Positions 50,625-58,930 of a stretch of DNA of 64,000 nt are shown one piece after another (the stretch's first letter is position 1; each line of letters begins with the position of its first letter). Source of the stretch: Siderastrea radians (lineage: Eukaryota; Cnidaria; Anthozoa; Scleractinia; Rhizangiidae); contig OZ024889.1 in NCBI GenBank assembly GCA_964017195.1, forward strand, positions 66,138,858 through 66,202,857, in the 5' to 3' direction. Below the pieces are notes generated by a model. The model searched no databases. It was given only the letters and a program-made list of their open reading frames with translations, and had not been told where the DNA came from. The position numbers and the translations under genes were made by a program.

Positions 50625-51320
50625 TTACAAATGAAAGTCTTCCAGTTCCATGCGTAATTGATCAATGTTCTCGGGGAGACAGAACGTGCGATTGAATAAG
50701 GCTTGAATTTCGGCTCGGGTTTTGTCGTCCACATCCCGGGATCCCACGATAGCACTGCTTTGATGAAGGGTGGGCTTTTTGGGTCCCCAAGGGACAAATT
50801 GACTGCCAGTGACCAGGGTGGCGGCATTCTCGTTGACTTGGTAGTAATGGTCCGAGCGGTATCATGATTGACTGGGTATGTCAAAGAGGTAGACGGGTTT
50901 GCCTTGATCCATAGCCAATTGCACGGTCCAACCAGTGCCTCCTTTCACGCGTTTATGATCCGGTTCCAAGATGCCAAAGGCATAGATCATATGGGCTTTT
51001 TTGGCAATTTGATAATTGCGTTGCAGCAATTGCAGGGTGTAAAAATGACTGGGCATTTGTTTGCCTAGTTTCTCCGCTGCCTGGTGAAGATGGGGGTTGG
51101 CCAACATCAGGACTTCCACCGTAGAAGGGGTGATGAAAGTGGCTCGAGGATGGTTCGGGGGGACTAGGACTTCTAGTTGCATCCCAAATTGTTTAGCCAG
51201 TTTTTCGACGAGTGCATCCGAACCTTTGGCTCCCCCGGTGTACACCACATGGCCATGACCAATCTGCAGTTCCAAGGCATCCACATCGTGTTCTCCGATC
51301 ATGTCAATGTTGGGTGGCAT
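50625..51320 (-). pseudogene. SLOG-fold nucleotide-binding protein with in-frame TGA
   Basis: The first 152 codons hold HVVYTGGAKGSDALVEKLAK, VLVPPNHPRA and GGTGWTVQLAMDQGKPVYLFD, the Rossmann-like pattern of SLOG/DprA-LOG proteins (nucleotide or cytokinin-type ligand binding). TGA at 50,862-50,864 follows PSQS. The same frame continues 78 codons, with FVPWGPKKPTLHQSSAIVGSR and DDKTRAEIQALFNRTF, and ends TAA at 50,625-50,627. The tail matches what I recall of the family's C terminus, so the TGA is a nonsense mutation or readthrough site. A ligand-sensing or NAD-related role in infection is speculation. Confidence 0.72.
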
Positions 51321-51357
51321 GGCTTTGAGAATGATAACTCAGGGACCAAGGGAGCTC

Positions 51358-51497
51358 CTTAAATAGGGACAACGGACCAATGGGAAGACAAGAGGCCCTT
51401 AGTTGGATTGAATAAGCTGACCAATGGGAACACGAGAAGTCCTTATATGGGTAGGATAAGCTGACCAATGACAGTCAAGGGTCATGGGTATAAAAAG
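51358..51497. promoter_or_regulatory. Divergent promoter with three spaced CCAAT boxes
   Basis: GACCAATGRNA recurs at 51,377, 51,421 and 51,465, exactly 44 bp apart, with repeated AATAAGCTGACCAATG context. TATA-like elements face outward: TATTTAAGG on the minus strand (51,358-51,366) for the SLOG gene, TATAAAAAG (51,489-51,497) for the GRF gene. Confidence 0.7.
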
Positions 51498-51529
51498 GCA
51501 TGGGCGGTGGGGTGAAAATCTTGAGCACG

Positions 51530-52366
51530 ATGTCTGTCGATCGGAAGAAAAAGCCAAGCGTACACCCTGCGGGGAAGAAGAAAAAGAAAGAGAATGTGGA
51601 CTGTGATCCTGTGGTGCGCGAGGTGGTCGAAGACACCCGAGCTGCAGTGGACGACACCCGAGCTGCTGTGGAAGATATGATGAAAGAATTGAATGATATG
51701 GTGACGTATGTCGAAGATCCTCCCAGTTCGGTGGACTATATGGTATGCCCTTGCCATGAGGTGCGTTTGGAGGCCCGAGAATCTCAAAAAGGATGGAAGT
51801 ATGTGAAATGTCCCATGCAACCGTGTTTGCTGTTTTGTGGACAAGATCAAGTTCTAGAGTATATGAAAGCCGTGTATAGTCAACCTCATGTAGAAGTGTT
51901 GGACATGTGGGGTGGTTTGCAATGCTTTTGCCGTGAACCCGCCACGCTTCAACAAAGTCATTCGACCCAGAACCCCGATCGCTTGTTTCTGACTTGTTCC
52001 AAGAAAACGTGTGGCTTCTTCCGATGGGCCGATCAACCCTTGGGTCCCAAGTACTGGACTTGGTTTCATGACAACCCTCCCAAAAAAGCCGACCAACAAG
52101 CCGAACCACCCACCCGTGATGCTCAAGGATATCCCAAGAGGGGCTATGACATCCCTGGCCCGCCCCCTCGAGTCCAAAGCAAAGAGGACGTGGAACGAGA
52201 ACGACCCCTGACAGAATATGAGAAACAATTGTTACGAGAAATTCAAGAGCTCAAGAACCGTCAAGAAATGATGGTAGCCCCGGCTCCACCACCCCCTAAG
52301 TACAGTGACAGTGTTGACAACTGGCAGAAAGGTCTAGAGACCATCACCTGTGGACGACTCTTTTAA
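51530..52366 (+). CDS. Double GRF-type zinc-finger protein
   Basis: About 278 residues from the ATG at 51,530; an earlier ATG at 51,500 is too close to the TATA box (51,489). A Lys-rich N terminus leads to two acidic VEDTRAAV/VDDTRAAV repeats. Two zinc clusters follow: CPCHEVRLEARESQKGWKY.KCPMQPCLLF and CFCREPA...DRLFLTCSKKTCGFFRWAD. Both fit GRF fingers (C-x-C...C-x4-C with a G-F/FRW end), which bind single-stranded nucleic acid in topoisomerase III and APE2. The tail has a charged helix and PPPPKYSD, a PPxY motif. It may act in replication or repair. AATAAA at 52,378. Confidence 0.72.
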   Translation: MSVDRKKKPSVHPAGKKKKKENVDCDPVVREVVEDTRAAVDDTRAAVEDMMKELNDMVTYVEDPPSSVDYMVCPCHEVRLEARESQKGWKYVKCPMQPCLLFCGQDQVLEYMKAVYSQPHVEVLDMWGGLQCFCREPATLQQSHSTQNPDRLFLTCSKKTCGFFRWADQPLGPKYWTWFHDNPPKKADQQAEPPTRDAQGYPKRGYDIPGPPPRVQSKEDVERERPLTEYEKQLLREIQELKNRQEMMVAPAPPPPKYSDSVDNWQKGLETITCGRLF

Positions 52367-52400
52367 ATGAGAGAACGAATAAAATGTTTTTATTTAGTCC

Positions 52401-52748
52401 ATGGAGTCTGTATGTGATGCGTGGGATTCTGTCTTGTCCCTGGGGCAATGGCAATGTCATCAAACCCTTTGTCAACTCTTATATGATCACCAACCCGGCA
52501 CCCAAATCCCCATTCCCCCATGTCCCGAGGACACACATCCTCTCCACCTCTTTGAAGAAACCCATGTCGACCGCAACTTGTATCGATGGGTCGTGTTTGT
52601 CTTATGGTTAAAAACCCACCCAGAGGCATGGCGATGGTATCGAATCATTCAAAAGGCGCATCCTCACACGGTCCCCACCATACCGACCTTATGGGATGAA
52701 TGCCAGAAAGTATGGCCCCTCGAAAGAAAAACACCCCATCATGGTTGA
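52401..52748 (+). CDS. Hypothetical Trp-rich protein, 115 aa
   Basis: MESVCDAWDSVLSLGQWQCHQ, then a Pro-rich middle and RWVVFVLWLKTHPEAWRWYRII near the C terminus. The frame overlaps the start of the integrase frame by 49 bases. Its Trp/His content looks deliberate, but no family is recognised. It starts 18 bases after the upstream gene's poly(A) signal. Alternative: N-terminal extension of the integrase through a frame change. Confidence 0.45.
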   Translation: MESVCDAWDSVLSLGQWQCHQTLCQLLYDHQPGTQIPIPPCPEDTHPLHLFEETHVDRNLYRWVVFVLWLKTHPEAWRWYRIIQKAHPHTVPTIPTLWDECQKVWPLERKTPHHG

Positions 52749-53835
52749 ATCGTTACCACGATCCGAGAGCCCCCGGCAGTTTAGGAGGCGTGCAACGGTT
52801 TGCTAAAGCCCATCGTCTCCCTTTGAAAAAAGTCCAACGGGTGTTGGAACAGGATTTGGCCTATACCTTACATAAACCACGACGTCGTCGTTTTCCCACC
52901 GTACCCGTGATCGTAGGAGGATTAGATGATCAATGGGTGGCAGATTTAGTGGAAGTGCAACCGTTGTCCAAATATAATCGGGGTATACGCTACTTGTTGA
53001 CGGTCTTGGATGTCTTGTCCAAATACGCGTGGGTACAACCGTTGAAAGACAAAACCGGGGTCGCCTTGGTTCATGCCTTTGAGAAGATTTTGAAAGGACG
53101 ACGACGTCACCCGAATCGATTGCAAACGGATCGAGGGAAAGAATTTTATAACCGGACCTTTCAACGATGGCTTGACGAGCAAGGCATCCATCATTTTCCA
53201 CCGAAGGGGATGCGAAAGCCAGTGTCGTGGAACGATTTAATCGCACCTTGAAAGAACGGTTGTATCGTTATTTTACGGCTGCTAACACCTTACGCTTTGA
53301 CGATGTCTTACCCGAGTTGGTGCAAGGGTATAATGCTACCCGTCATCGAAGTATTGGTATGGCCCCTCAAGACGTGACATGGGACAACGAAGAAGCGGTG
53401 TGGAAACGATTGTACAGCCAACGATTGAAAGGTCAGAAAAAACCTAAATTCAAAGTCGGGGATCGTGTCCGTCTCAATAAGATTCATCGCACCTTTGAAA
53501 AAGGGTATCTACCCGGTTGGACGGAAGAAGTGTTTGTCGTGCATCGTGTGATCCCGGGCCCCGTGCCCACCTATAAGATTCACGAATGGGATGATACCCC
53601 CGTCCAAGGTACGTTTTATGAAGAGGATTTACAAAAAGTCCATGTGTCCGATGTGTTTCGCATCGAAAAGGTACTTAAGCGACAAAAAGATCGTTGGTTG
53701 GTCAAGTGGAAAGGGTGGCCCGACAAGTACAATAGTTGGATTGCAAGTCAAGACGTCACGTCTCTCCAACCACCCAAGAGGAAAAGCCCACCCAAAGAGA
53801 CAAGTCCATCCAAAAGACGACGACGACGTGACTAA
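52700..53835 (+). pseudogene. Chromodomain integrase, one frameshift
   Basis: The first frame (ATG 52,712 or 52,700) carries a basic N terminus, WVADLVEVQPL (first Asp) and LQTDRGKEFYN (second Asp). The frame shifts at T4 53,194-53,197, just before the catalytic Glu, which lies in SVVERFNRTLK of the second frame. The rest holds KFKVGDRVRLNK, an SH3-like fold, then a chromodomain (DRWLVKWKGWPDKYNSWIAS) and a Lys/Arg-rich tail. Same domain order as the element 1 integrase but low identity. A one-base loss in a short T run could be biological or an assembly error. Confidence 0.85.
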
Positions 53836-53838
53836 ACA

Positions 53839-54882
53839 ATGACGTTGGTGCCCAACTCTTCGTTTTACGTGACGTTGATGAGTCATGCGAGTACCAAAGA
53901 GTTTCCTGGGAACAAGAGTCATCATTTCAGAAACCGATTGCCTAAACCCATTCGATTTATGGGACGAGGATGGATGGTGGGTATGGTGAGTTTATCCTTA
54001 CCCACCATTCCAGTGATAGCAGAAGAAGGAGGCGTGGGTGATTCCCATCCTCTGTTGTACGTACGATGGCACGAACGGGTGTATACCAAAGACGATCAAG
54101 GCAACGATCGCTGGTACCATGAACGGCGCGAATTCACTGTCTACGGTCGAGATATGAGAAAGGAGATGACCTCGTCGACGGGATCGCATTTTTTTCATCA
54201 ACTGGTCTATCATTACGAGCAAAGCCGTGCGAAACAAACCGCCCCCAAAAACAAATGGGCCGAGGACAATGGTGTCAAATTGGTCCCGACCTTTGAATGG
54301 ACCACCGAAGGGGATTTGTTGTTGAATACTACCAATGTGGATTACAAACGACAAGTGGCGCATGTGTCATGGGGCAAAACGTTGGCCCTGAGAATGGGAT
54401 GGATTGAACAAGTGTCCCCCGGCCAGTATCGATTGGGTCCCAATCTCTTGCAAGAATTTCAAGGCATTTCCACCATTCCTACCCCGACGGATATCCGCGA
54501 TGCCAGCAACAACCCCATCTTTTGGAAAGTAGAGGGGGATTATCTAAAATTGAGTCTATCGTGCTCTTGGCGGTTTGTGAATTTGACCAAGACCTTTCGT
54601 CCCTCGTTGGAATTTCCCTCCACGCGTCCTTTGCACGTGTATTGTGATGTAGGGACCAGCAGCATGGTAGGGGGTCGCATCACCGATCTCTTACGAGAAA
54701 TCAAGTACCAGCCTCAAAGCACCACCCACTTTGAACCTCGACATATTCAATATGTCCCGGTACGCAATGAAGTGGTGGAAATCGTGGAAACCCAGATGGC
54801 CGAAACCAATGGGGATCTCGTGAAATTTGGCGAAGGGCGTACCGTCCTAACCCTCCACTTTAAAAGGGAAGTGGCGGTGTGA
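53839..54882 (+). CDS. Penton-like minor capsid protein, paralogue 2
   Basis: 347 residues, intact. NSSFYVTLMSHASTKEFPGN at the start, then GRGWMVGMVSLSLPTIPV. The C-terminal half has SCSWRFVNLTKTFRP, LHVYCDVGTSSMVGGRITDLLREI and FEPRHIQYVPVRNEVVEIVET. These blocks are nearly identical in the next gene, so the pair is a tandem duplication. TGA at 54,880 is 14 bases before the next ATG. Expected at capsid vertices. Confidence 0.78.
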   Translation: MTLVPNSSFYVTLMSHASTKEFPGNKSHHFRNRLPKPIRFMGRGWMVGMVSLSLPTIPVIAEEGGVGDSHPLLYVRWHERVYTKDDQGNDRWYHERREFTVYGRDMRKEMTSSTGSHFFHQLVYHYEQSRAKQTAPKNKWAEDNGVKLVPTFEWTTEGDLLLNTTNVDYKRQVAHVSWGKTLALRMGWIEQVSPGQYRLGPNLLQEFQGISTIPTPTDIRDASNNPIFWKVEGDYLKLSLSCSWRFVNLTKTFRPSLEFPSTRPLHVYCDVGTSSMVGGRITDLLREIKYQPQSTTHFEPRHIQYVPVRNEVVEIVETQMAETNGDLVKFGEGRTVLTLHFKREVAV

Positions 54883-54896
54883 AGAAGAAAGACAAC

Positions 54897-55946
54897 ATGT
54901 CGTTCTACGTGACCTTACCCAGTCATGCCAACCGACGTGAATTTCCTAACAACCAAGCCAATTCGTTCAAGATTCGTTTACCTCAACCGTTACGGTTACC
55001 CGGAGGGGGATGGCAAGTGGGGTTGAGTGCCATTTCCTTACCGGATACGCACGTCAATTTGTACGAGTTGGTGCAAAAAGATGGGTTCATCATGTCGACG
55101 TCCTGGGACCAAGACTACCCCAAACCGGGTGGAAAAGACGGGGAAATGACCTCGCGAGGAGGGACGGCTGAAACCCTCATTAATAACATTCAACATTTGG
55201 ATTGGGTGGTGGATGGGGTGAGTTTCATGAAAGCCACCATTGCTCACTTGGAACAACAACGCAAGGAAACGGCGATTCAAGGCGGCCGTTTTACCAATGA
55301 TCAAGGCAAACACACCTACGTCAAGTTCAAGTGGGAAGGCGAGGATCTGCTCATTGACAACACCAATATCTGTCATTGCAAAACCGACACGCCCGCCCTG
55401 TACATCTACACCAAGTTAGCTGTCAAGATGGGATGGTTACGTAAAATTAGCAGTGGGTTGATTTTGGGCCCAAACTTACAACAAGACTTCATGGGGGATC
55501 AAATCCCTAACATGACAAAACCCTCTGGCAACGATTGGAACGATGTGAACGACGATCAGCACAACCCAGTCTTTTGGACGGTGCGTTCGTTTTTACCGGA
55601 TCATTTACAATTGAGTATGAGTTGTGGTTGGCGATTCACCAATTTGAATGTGGCGTTTCGTTCGGTGGTGGGAGATCCCTCGCGATCGTTGCATGTGTAC
55701 TCGGACGTGGCAGGCAGTATGATGGTCGGCAATCGCGTGACCGATTTGTTGCGAGAAATCCACTACAAGCGGGAAGGCAGAGGCACCCTGTACTTTGAAC
55801 CGTTGCACATTCATTACCTACCGCTTCGTAATGAAGTGGTGGAAATCATTCAAATGCAAGTCACCGAAACGTCTGGCACCGAGGATAAGTTGGTCAGGTT
55901 TGGCAAAGGCAACACGCTGGTCACCTTGCACTTCAAAAAGGCATAA
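54897..55946 (+). CDS. Penton-like minor capsid protein, paralogue 3
   Basis: 349 residues from ATG 54,897 (MSFYVTLPSHANRREFPNNQ), chosen because it aligns with the FYVTLPS start of relatives; the upstream GTG frame adds only MKKKDN. Blocks LHVYSDVAGSMMVGNRVTDLLREI and FEPLHIHYLPLRNEVVEIIQ match paralogue 2. Two copies with matching cores but divergent middles could build a hetero-oligomeric penton or present alternative surfaces. Confidence 0.78.
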   Translation: MSFYVTLPSHANRREFPNNQANSFKIRLPQPLRLPGGGWQVGLSAISLPDTHVNLYELVQKDGFIMSTSWDQDYPKPGGKDGEMTSRGGTAETLINNIQHLDWVVDGVSFMKATIAHLEQQRKETAIQGGRFTNDQGKHTYVKFKWEGEDLLIDNTNICHCKTDTPALYIYTKLAVKMGWLRKISSGLILGPNLQQDFMGDQIPNMTKPSGNDWNDVNDDQHNPVFWTVRSFLPDHLQLSMSCGWRFTNLNVAFRSVVGDPSRSLHVYSDVAGSMMVGNRVTDLLREIHYKREGRGTLYFEPLHIHYLPLRNEVVEIIQMQVTETSGTEDKLVRFGKGNTLVTLHFKKA

Positions 55947-55975
55947 AAAGGGAAAAAGGGGATGGTCCGTCAAAG

Positions 55976-56167
55976 ATGCCCAAGACAAGAGCACGTCGAA
56001 GAAGAAGAAGGCAACGAGGTGGTCTCTTGCCTCTGGCCGCTCTCGTGCCAGCCTTGATGGCTGTGGGGAAAGCCGCCGCGTTGGGAGCGGTGGGTGGTGC
56101 CGCGGGTTACGGTGGCAAAAAAGCCATCGAAGCAGCGACCACTCGGAAGAAAAAGAAAGGCCGATGA
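55976..56167 (+). CDS. Arg-rich core peptide with QRGG site, 63 aa
   Basis: MPKTRARRRRRRQRGG-LLPL at the N terminus, then a hydrophobic Ala/Gly helix (ALMAVGKAAALGAVGGAAGYGG) and a basic tail RKKKKGR. It resembles adenovirus core proteins with a cleavable basic leader (the site would fall after QRGG, residue 16). Closely similar in plan to the 55-aa protein at 61,395. It would bind DNA or, once cut, release a membrane-active peptide. Confidence 0.7.
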   Translation: MPKTRARRRRRRQRGGLLPLAALVPALMAVGKAAALGAVGGAAGYGGKKAIEAATTRKKKKGR

Positions 56168-56174
56168 GAGGGGG

Positions 56175-56183
56175 TATAAAAAG
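56175..56183 (+). promoter_or_regulatory. TATA box upstream of the core genes
   Basis: TATAAAAAG 55 bases before ATG 56,238. Probably serves the core-capsid-protease run. Confidence 0.65.
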
Positions 56184-56237
56184 ACAAAGGGGGTGACGTG
56201 AAGCATAGACCTTGGTGAAAGAGCAAAGAAGACAACC

Positions 56238-56564
56238 ATGCGAGGGGGAAGTTTGACACGATTTCGGACAGACGAGTGGTATGATCAACATGGCAGTGGG
56301 TTGATAAGGGAGGTCATGCGTGGGGGGTTCCAAGGCCTTAAAAGCACGCGAAATCCTTTAAAACTGCCTAGTAATATCAAGAGAGGATTGAATGCAGGGT
56401 TAACACGCGGTGTTAAACGCAAAGCCGAACAAGTCATTAAAAAAGAAATCACCAAACAAGCCAAGAAAGCCTTGAATCAGAAGAACGTGAAAGACGCCGT
56501 GCGTGTGGCCAGTGCTTTGTTTCCCAAGCAAGTCAAACGTGCGCGAGATATTTTGGGAGTGTAA
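56238..56564 (+). CDS. Basic minor core protein, 108 aa
   Basis: MRGGSLTRF at the start and VMRGGFQGLKS at about residue 28 are two RGG-type cleavage candidates. HGSGLIREV recalls the GSGxI of element 1's 27,075-27,443 protein. The C-terminal 60 residues are a Lys/Arg-rich helix (KRKAEQVIKKEITKQAKKAL). The stop TAA overlaps the next ATG by one base (TAATG), so the two are probably co-translated. Confidence 0.68.
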   Translation: MRGGSLTRFRTDEWYDQHGSGLIREVMRGGFQGLKSTRNPLKLPSNIKRGLNAGLTRGVKRKAEQVIKKEITKQAKKALNQKNVKDAVRVASALFPKQVKRARDILGV

Positions 56565-56800
56565 TGGATCCCGTGCATTCACGACCTCGACGGATTCGTA
56601 GTGATCGAGGGTTGCCTCAATGGGGAGGACTGTATCCGTTTTGGAAACTCAGGAGAGGACAACGTGGTGGATGGTTAAGTGCCGAGGTGATGAGAGTCCC
56701 CGGGTTTGATTTGAGACAACGTTTAGCACGACGACGCTATAAAAACCCCTCACGACGACGGGGTACCACTACTCGACGACGACGACGACGACGACGTTAA
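56564..56800 (+). CDS. Arg-rich DNA-condensing core protein, 78 aa
   Basis: MDPVHSRPRRIRSDRG, then RRGQRGG-WLSAEVM (QRGG at about residue 35), ending in an uninterrupted Arg stretch (TTRRRRRRRR). Protamine- or adenovirus pVII-like composition. It overlaps the upstream stop by one base and ends 2 bases before the capsid ATG, a very tight cluster. Confidence 0.72.
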   Translation: MDPVHSRPRRIRSDRGLPQWGGLYPFWKLRRGQRGGWLSAEVMRVPGFDLRQRLARRRYKNPSRRRGTTTRRRRRRRR

Positions 56801-56802
56801 CC

Positions 56803-58230
56803 ATGCCGAATGTGATGTCACGCGTGACAGCCCCTACCTACTCTGAAGGGGCTGCCCCCGCTCATCCACGTTCCGAGGGGACCGTCAACCCGGCGTTACG
56901 GATTTTCAAGGTGCCACCGACCGACATTAGCATCAATGCCTATCGCATGGTTACCATTCAACCCACGACCACGGGTATCAATCCCATGGAATTCATTGTG
57001 CCAGGGTTGGACGATTTTGTGGATTTGGGACACAGTTACTTTACCATGGAATTGAGTTTGAAAAAAGATGATAACGGGAACTTGGTGGCCGCGCAGAAAT
57101 TGTGGCCCGTCAATAATTTGGCCCATTCCATCATCAAGCAAATTGACTTGCAGTTGAATGGCACGTTGATCAGTCCTCAATCCGACACTTATCATTACAA
57201 AGCTTACCTAGAAACCTTGCTGAATTATGACCGAGAAGATGGCAAGACTGTGTTAGGACCCCAAGGATGGTTCAATCAAGTGGATTTCCCACCCGAATGG
57301 ACTGCCAACAATACCAACAGTGCAGCACCACATAATGACTACCGGGATCTCCCCGCCAATCACAAAGGAGCCTTGGCCGCCATGGTAGCCGAAACCGCCA
57401 AGTATGCTGGAGGTGTCACCCACAGTCTGGTGTTTACCCCACACTTGGAAGTGTTTCATACCGGCAAATTGTTGGTGCCTGGCATCGAAATCAAGATGAA
57501 ATTTCATTTCAATGGTCCGAGCCTGTTTTTGAATGGAGTGGGTCTAGCTGGCCGATTGATGGAAGGGGATGTGAAACTACGGTTTCATCTCTGCCAACTG
57601 CGTTTGAATGACGCCATCTACAGGAGTTTATCTGAAAAAAGACACAATGAAGGCCAAGTGGCTACCTACCCGACCGTCCGCAGTGAAATCAGGACTTTCA
57701 GCATGCAAGGCAACCTGACCCGCTTTGATATCCCTAACCTGTTTCAAAACAGAGTGCCTGACCGATTGATTGTGGGGTTACTGGACAGCCGAGCCTTCAA
57801 TGGAGATGTGACCCGAGATCCTTTCTGTTTCCAGAAATTTGGTCTGACGTCCATTAAACAGATTGTCAAAGGAGAAGAATACCCTTATGAAACCCTACAG
57901 TTAGTGCGCAACAATGGCACTCGAGATAATCTAGGCTACTTCCGTTTTCTGCAAGCCAGTGGTGCCTGGTGTAAAAAGAAAGGCAATATGGTACAACTAG
58001 GAGATTGGGGCCACAGGAAAAATTGTACCTTGTACATGTTTGACAATGTCGCCAATGGATGTGCTGACAGTCAAAACCTCAATCCCAAGCAAACGGGAGA
58101 TTTACAACTGGTCTTGGAATTTGGAGCCGCCCCCGGTGTCAATATAACCGTGCTCGTGTATGGAGAATTTGAGAACTTGCTGGAGATTGACAGGAACGGA
58201 ACCGTGTTGTACAACATTTACCAACACTGA
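56803..58230 (+). CDS. Major capsid protein (double jelly-roll type)
   Basis: 475 residues, intact. Blocks I recognise from invertebrate Polinton capsids: FVDLGHSYFTMELSL, HSIIKQIDLQLNGTLISPQS, DTYHYKAYLETLLNYDREDG, LLVPGIEIKMKFHFN and LVLEFGAAPGVNITVLVYGEFENLLEID. It would trimerise into hexon-like capsomers. It shows little identity to the element 1 capsid, which supports separate lineages. It is the longest gene of the core-to-protease run. Confidence 0.88.
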   Translation: MPNVMSRVTAPTYSEGAAPAHPRSEGTVNPALRIFKVPPTDISINAYRMVTIQPTTTGINPMEFIVPGLDDFVDLGHSYFTMELSLKKDDNGNLVAAQKLWPVNNLAHSIIKQIDLQLNGTLISPQSDTYHYKAYLETLLNYDREDGKTVLGPQGWFNQVDFPPEWTANNTNSAAPHNDYRDLPANHKGALAAMVAETAKYAGGVTHSLVFTPHLEVFHTGKLLVPGIEIKMKFHFNGPSLFLNGVGLAGRLMEGDVKLRFHLCQLRLNDAIYRSLSEKRHNEGQVATYPTVRSEIRTFSMQGNLTRFDIPNLFQNRVPDRLIVGLLDSRAFNGDVTRDPFCFQKFGLTSIKQIVKGEEYPYETLQLVRNNGTRDNLGYFRFLQASGAWCKKKGNMVQLGDWGHRKNCTLYMFDNVANGCADSQNLNPKQTGDLQLVLEFGAAPGVNITVLVYGEFENLLEIDRNGTVLYNIYQH

Positions 58231-58234
58231 AGAA

Positions 58235-58774
58235 ATGGAACATGTGGCCTTGAATAATGTGCAATTGGATTATTTAGCCCGAGACGACCCGCAATTGAAC
58301 CCGGTCTTTTACGGGACGGTGGCCTGTGATCGTTTACCCAAGAGTCCTGTCAAGACCACTTCGCAAGGGTACATTGTGAACACCGACCCGCACGATCAAC
58401 CCGGACAACATTGGTTAGCGGTGTGGACGGATGGAAACGTGTGTGAAGTCCTGGACAGTTATGCTTTGCCCTTGGACACGTACGTGCAAGCCGCCCCGTT
58501 ACGAGATTGGATTGTGCAACATTGGAAGTATGTGGTGACCAATGGCAAGTCCCTCCAAGCCATTTCAAGCAAGAGTTGTGGTGATTACGCCTTGTTGTAC
58601 TTGAAAGCCAAAGCCCGTGGACGGACCTTGCAAGCATTTTTAAATGAGTTTTCGGATCATGATTATGTCAGTAATGACCATCAAGCGGGTCAACGCCTTC
58701 AACAATTGATTGTAGGTCAAGAAGCCCGATGGTATCAAATCAGTTGTCATCCGTATCATCAATGTAATTATTAA
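58235..58774 (+). CDS. Adenain-type maturation protease
   Basis: 179 residues, intact; ATG 58,235 aligns with relatives, and the longer frame overlaps the capsid end. Catalytic His59 in GQHWLAVW, acidic residue in EVLDSYALP (about 71-74), Gln108 in LQAI and Cys115 in KSCGDYALLY. Same order as the adenovirus endoprotease and as element 1's broken copy. Likely substrates are the neighbouring proteins with QRGG sites. AATAAA at 58,774-58,779 ends this transcription unit. Confidence 0.9.
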   Translation: MEHVALNNVQLDYLARDDPQLNPVFYGTVACDRLPKSPVKTTSQGYIVNTDPHDQPGQHWLAVWTDGNVCEVLDSYALPLDTYVQAAPLRDWIVQHWKYVVTNGKSLQAISSKSCGDYALLYLKAKARGRTLQAFLNEFSDHDYVSNDHQAGQRLQQLIVGQEARWYQISCHPYHQCNY

Positions 58775-58802
58775 ATAAAATTTGTTGGAAAAAAGTGGTG
58801 TC

Positions 58803-58888
58803 GGAGTCGTAGCTCAGTTGGTAGAGCCTTTGGACTTGATCCAGAATAGCGATTGGGTCGTGCGTGGGTTCGAGTCCCACCGATTCCA
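58803..58888 (+). tRNA. Type II tRNA gene, anticodon loop unusual (UUG by position)
   Basis: The 86 bases fold into a full cloverleaf: acceptor GGAGTCG/CGATTCC with A73, D arm GCTC/GAGC, anticodon stem TTTGG/CCAGA, a long variable arm with stem GCGA/TCGT, and T arm GTGGG-TTCGAGT-CCCAC. Box A (TAGCTCAGTTGG) and box B (GGTTCGAGTCC) are perfect for Pol III. The 7-base anticodon loop reads ACTTGAT. Numbered conventionally the anticodon is TTG (Gln) with C instead of U33. A Ser-TGA-like loop with two lost bases is the alternative, supported by the long variable arm. It lies alone between protease and ATPase genes. Confidence 0.8.
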
Positions 58889-58901
58889 AGAAAAAGGTGC
58901 C

Positions 58902-58911
58902 TTTTTTTTTT
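58902..58911 (+). terminator. Pol III terminator after the tRNA
   Basis: T10 run 13 bases downstream of the tRNA, ample for Pol III termination. Confidence 0.8.
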
Positions 58912-58930
58912 CTAAGGGTAGTTCGTCATC

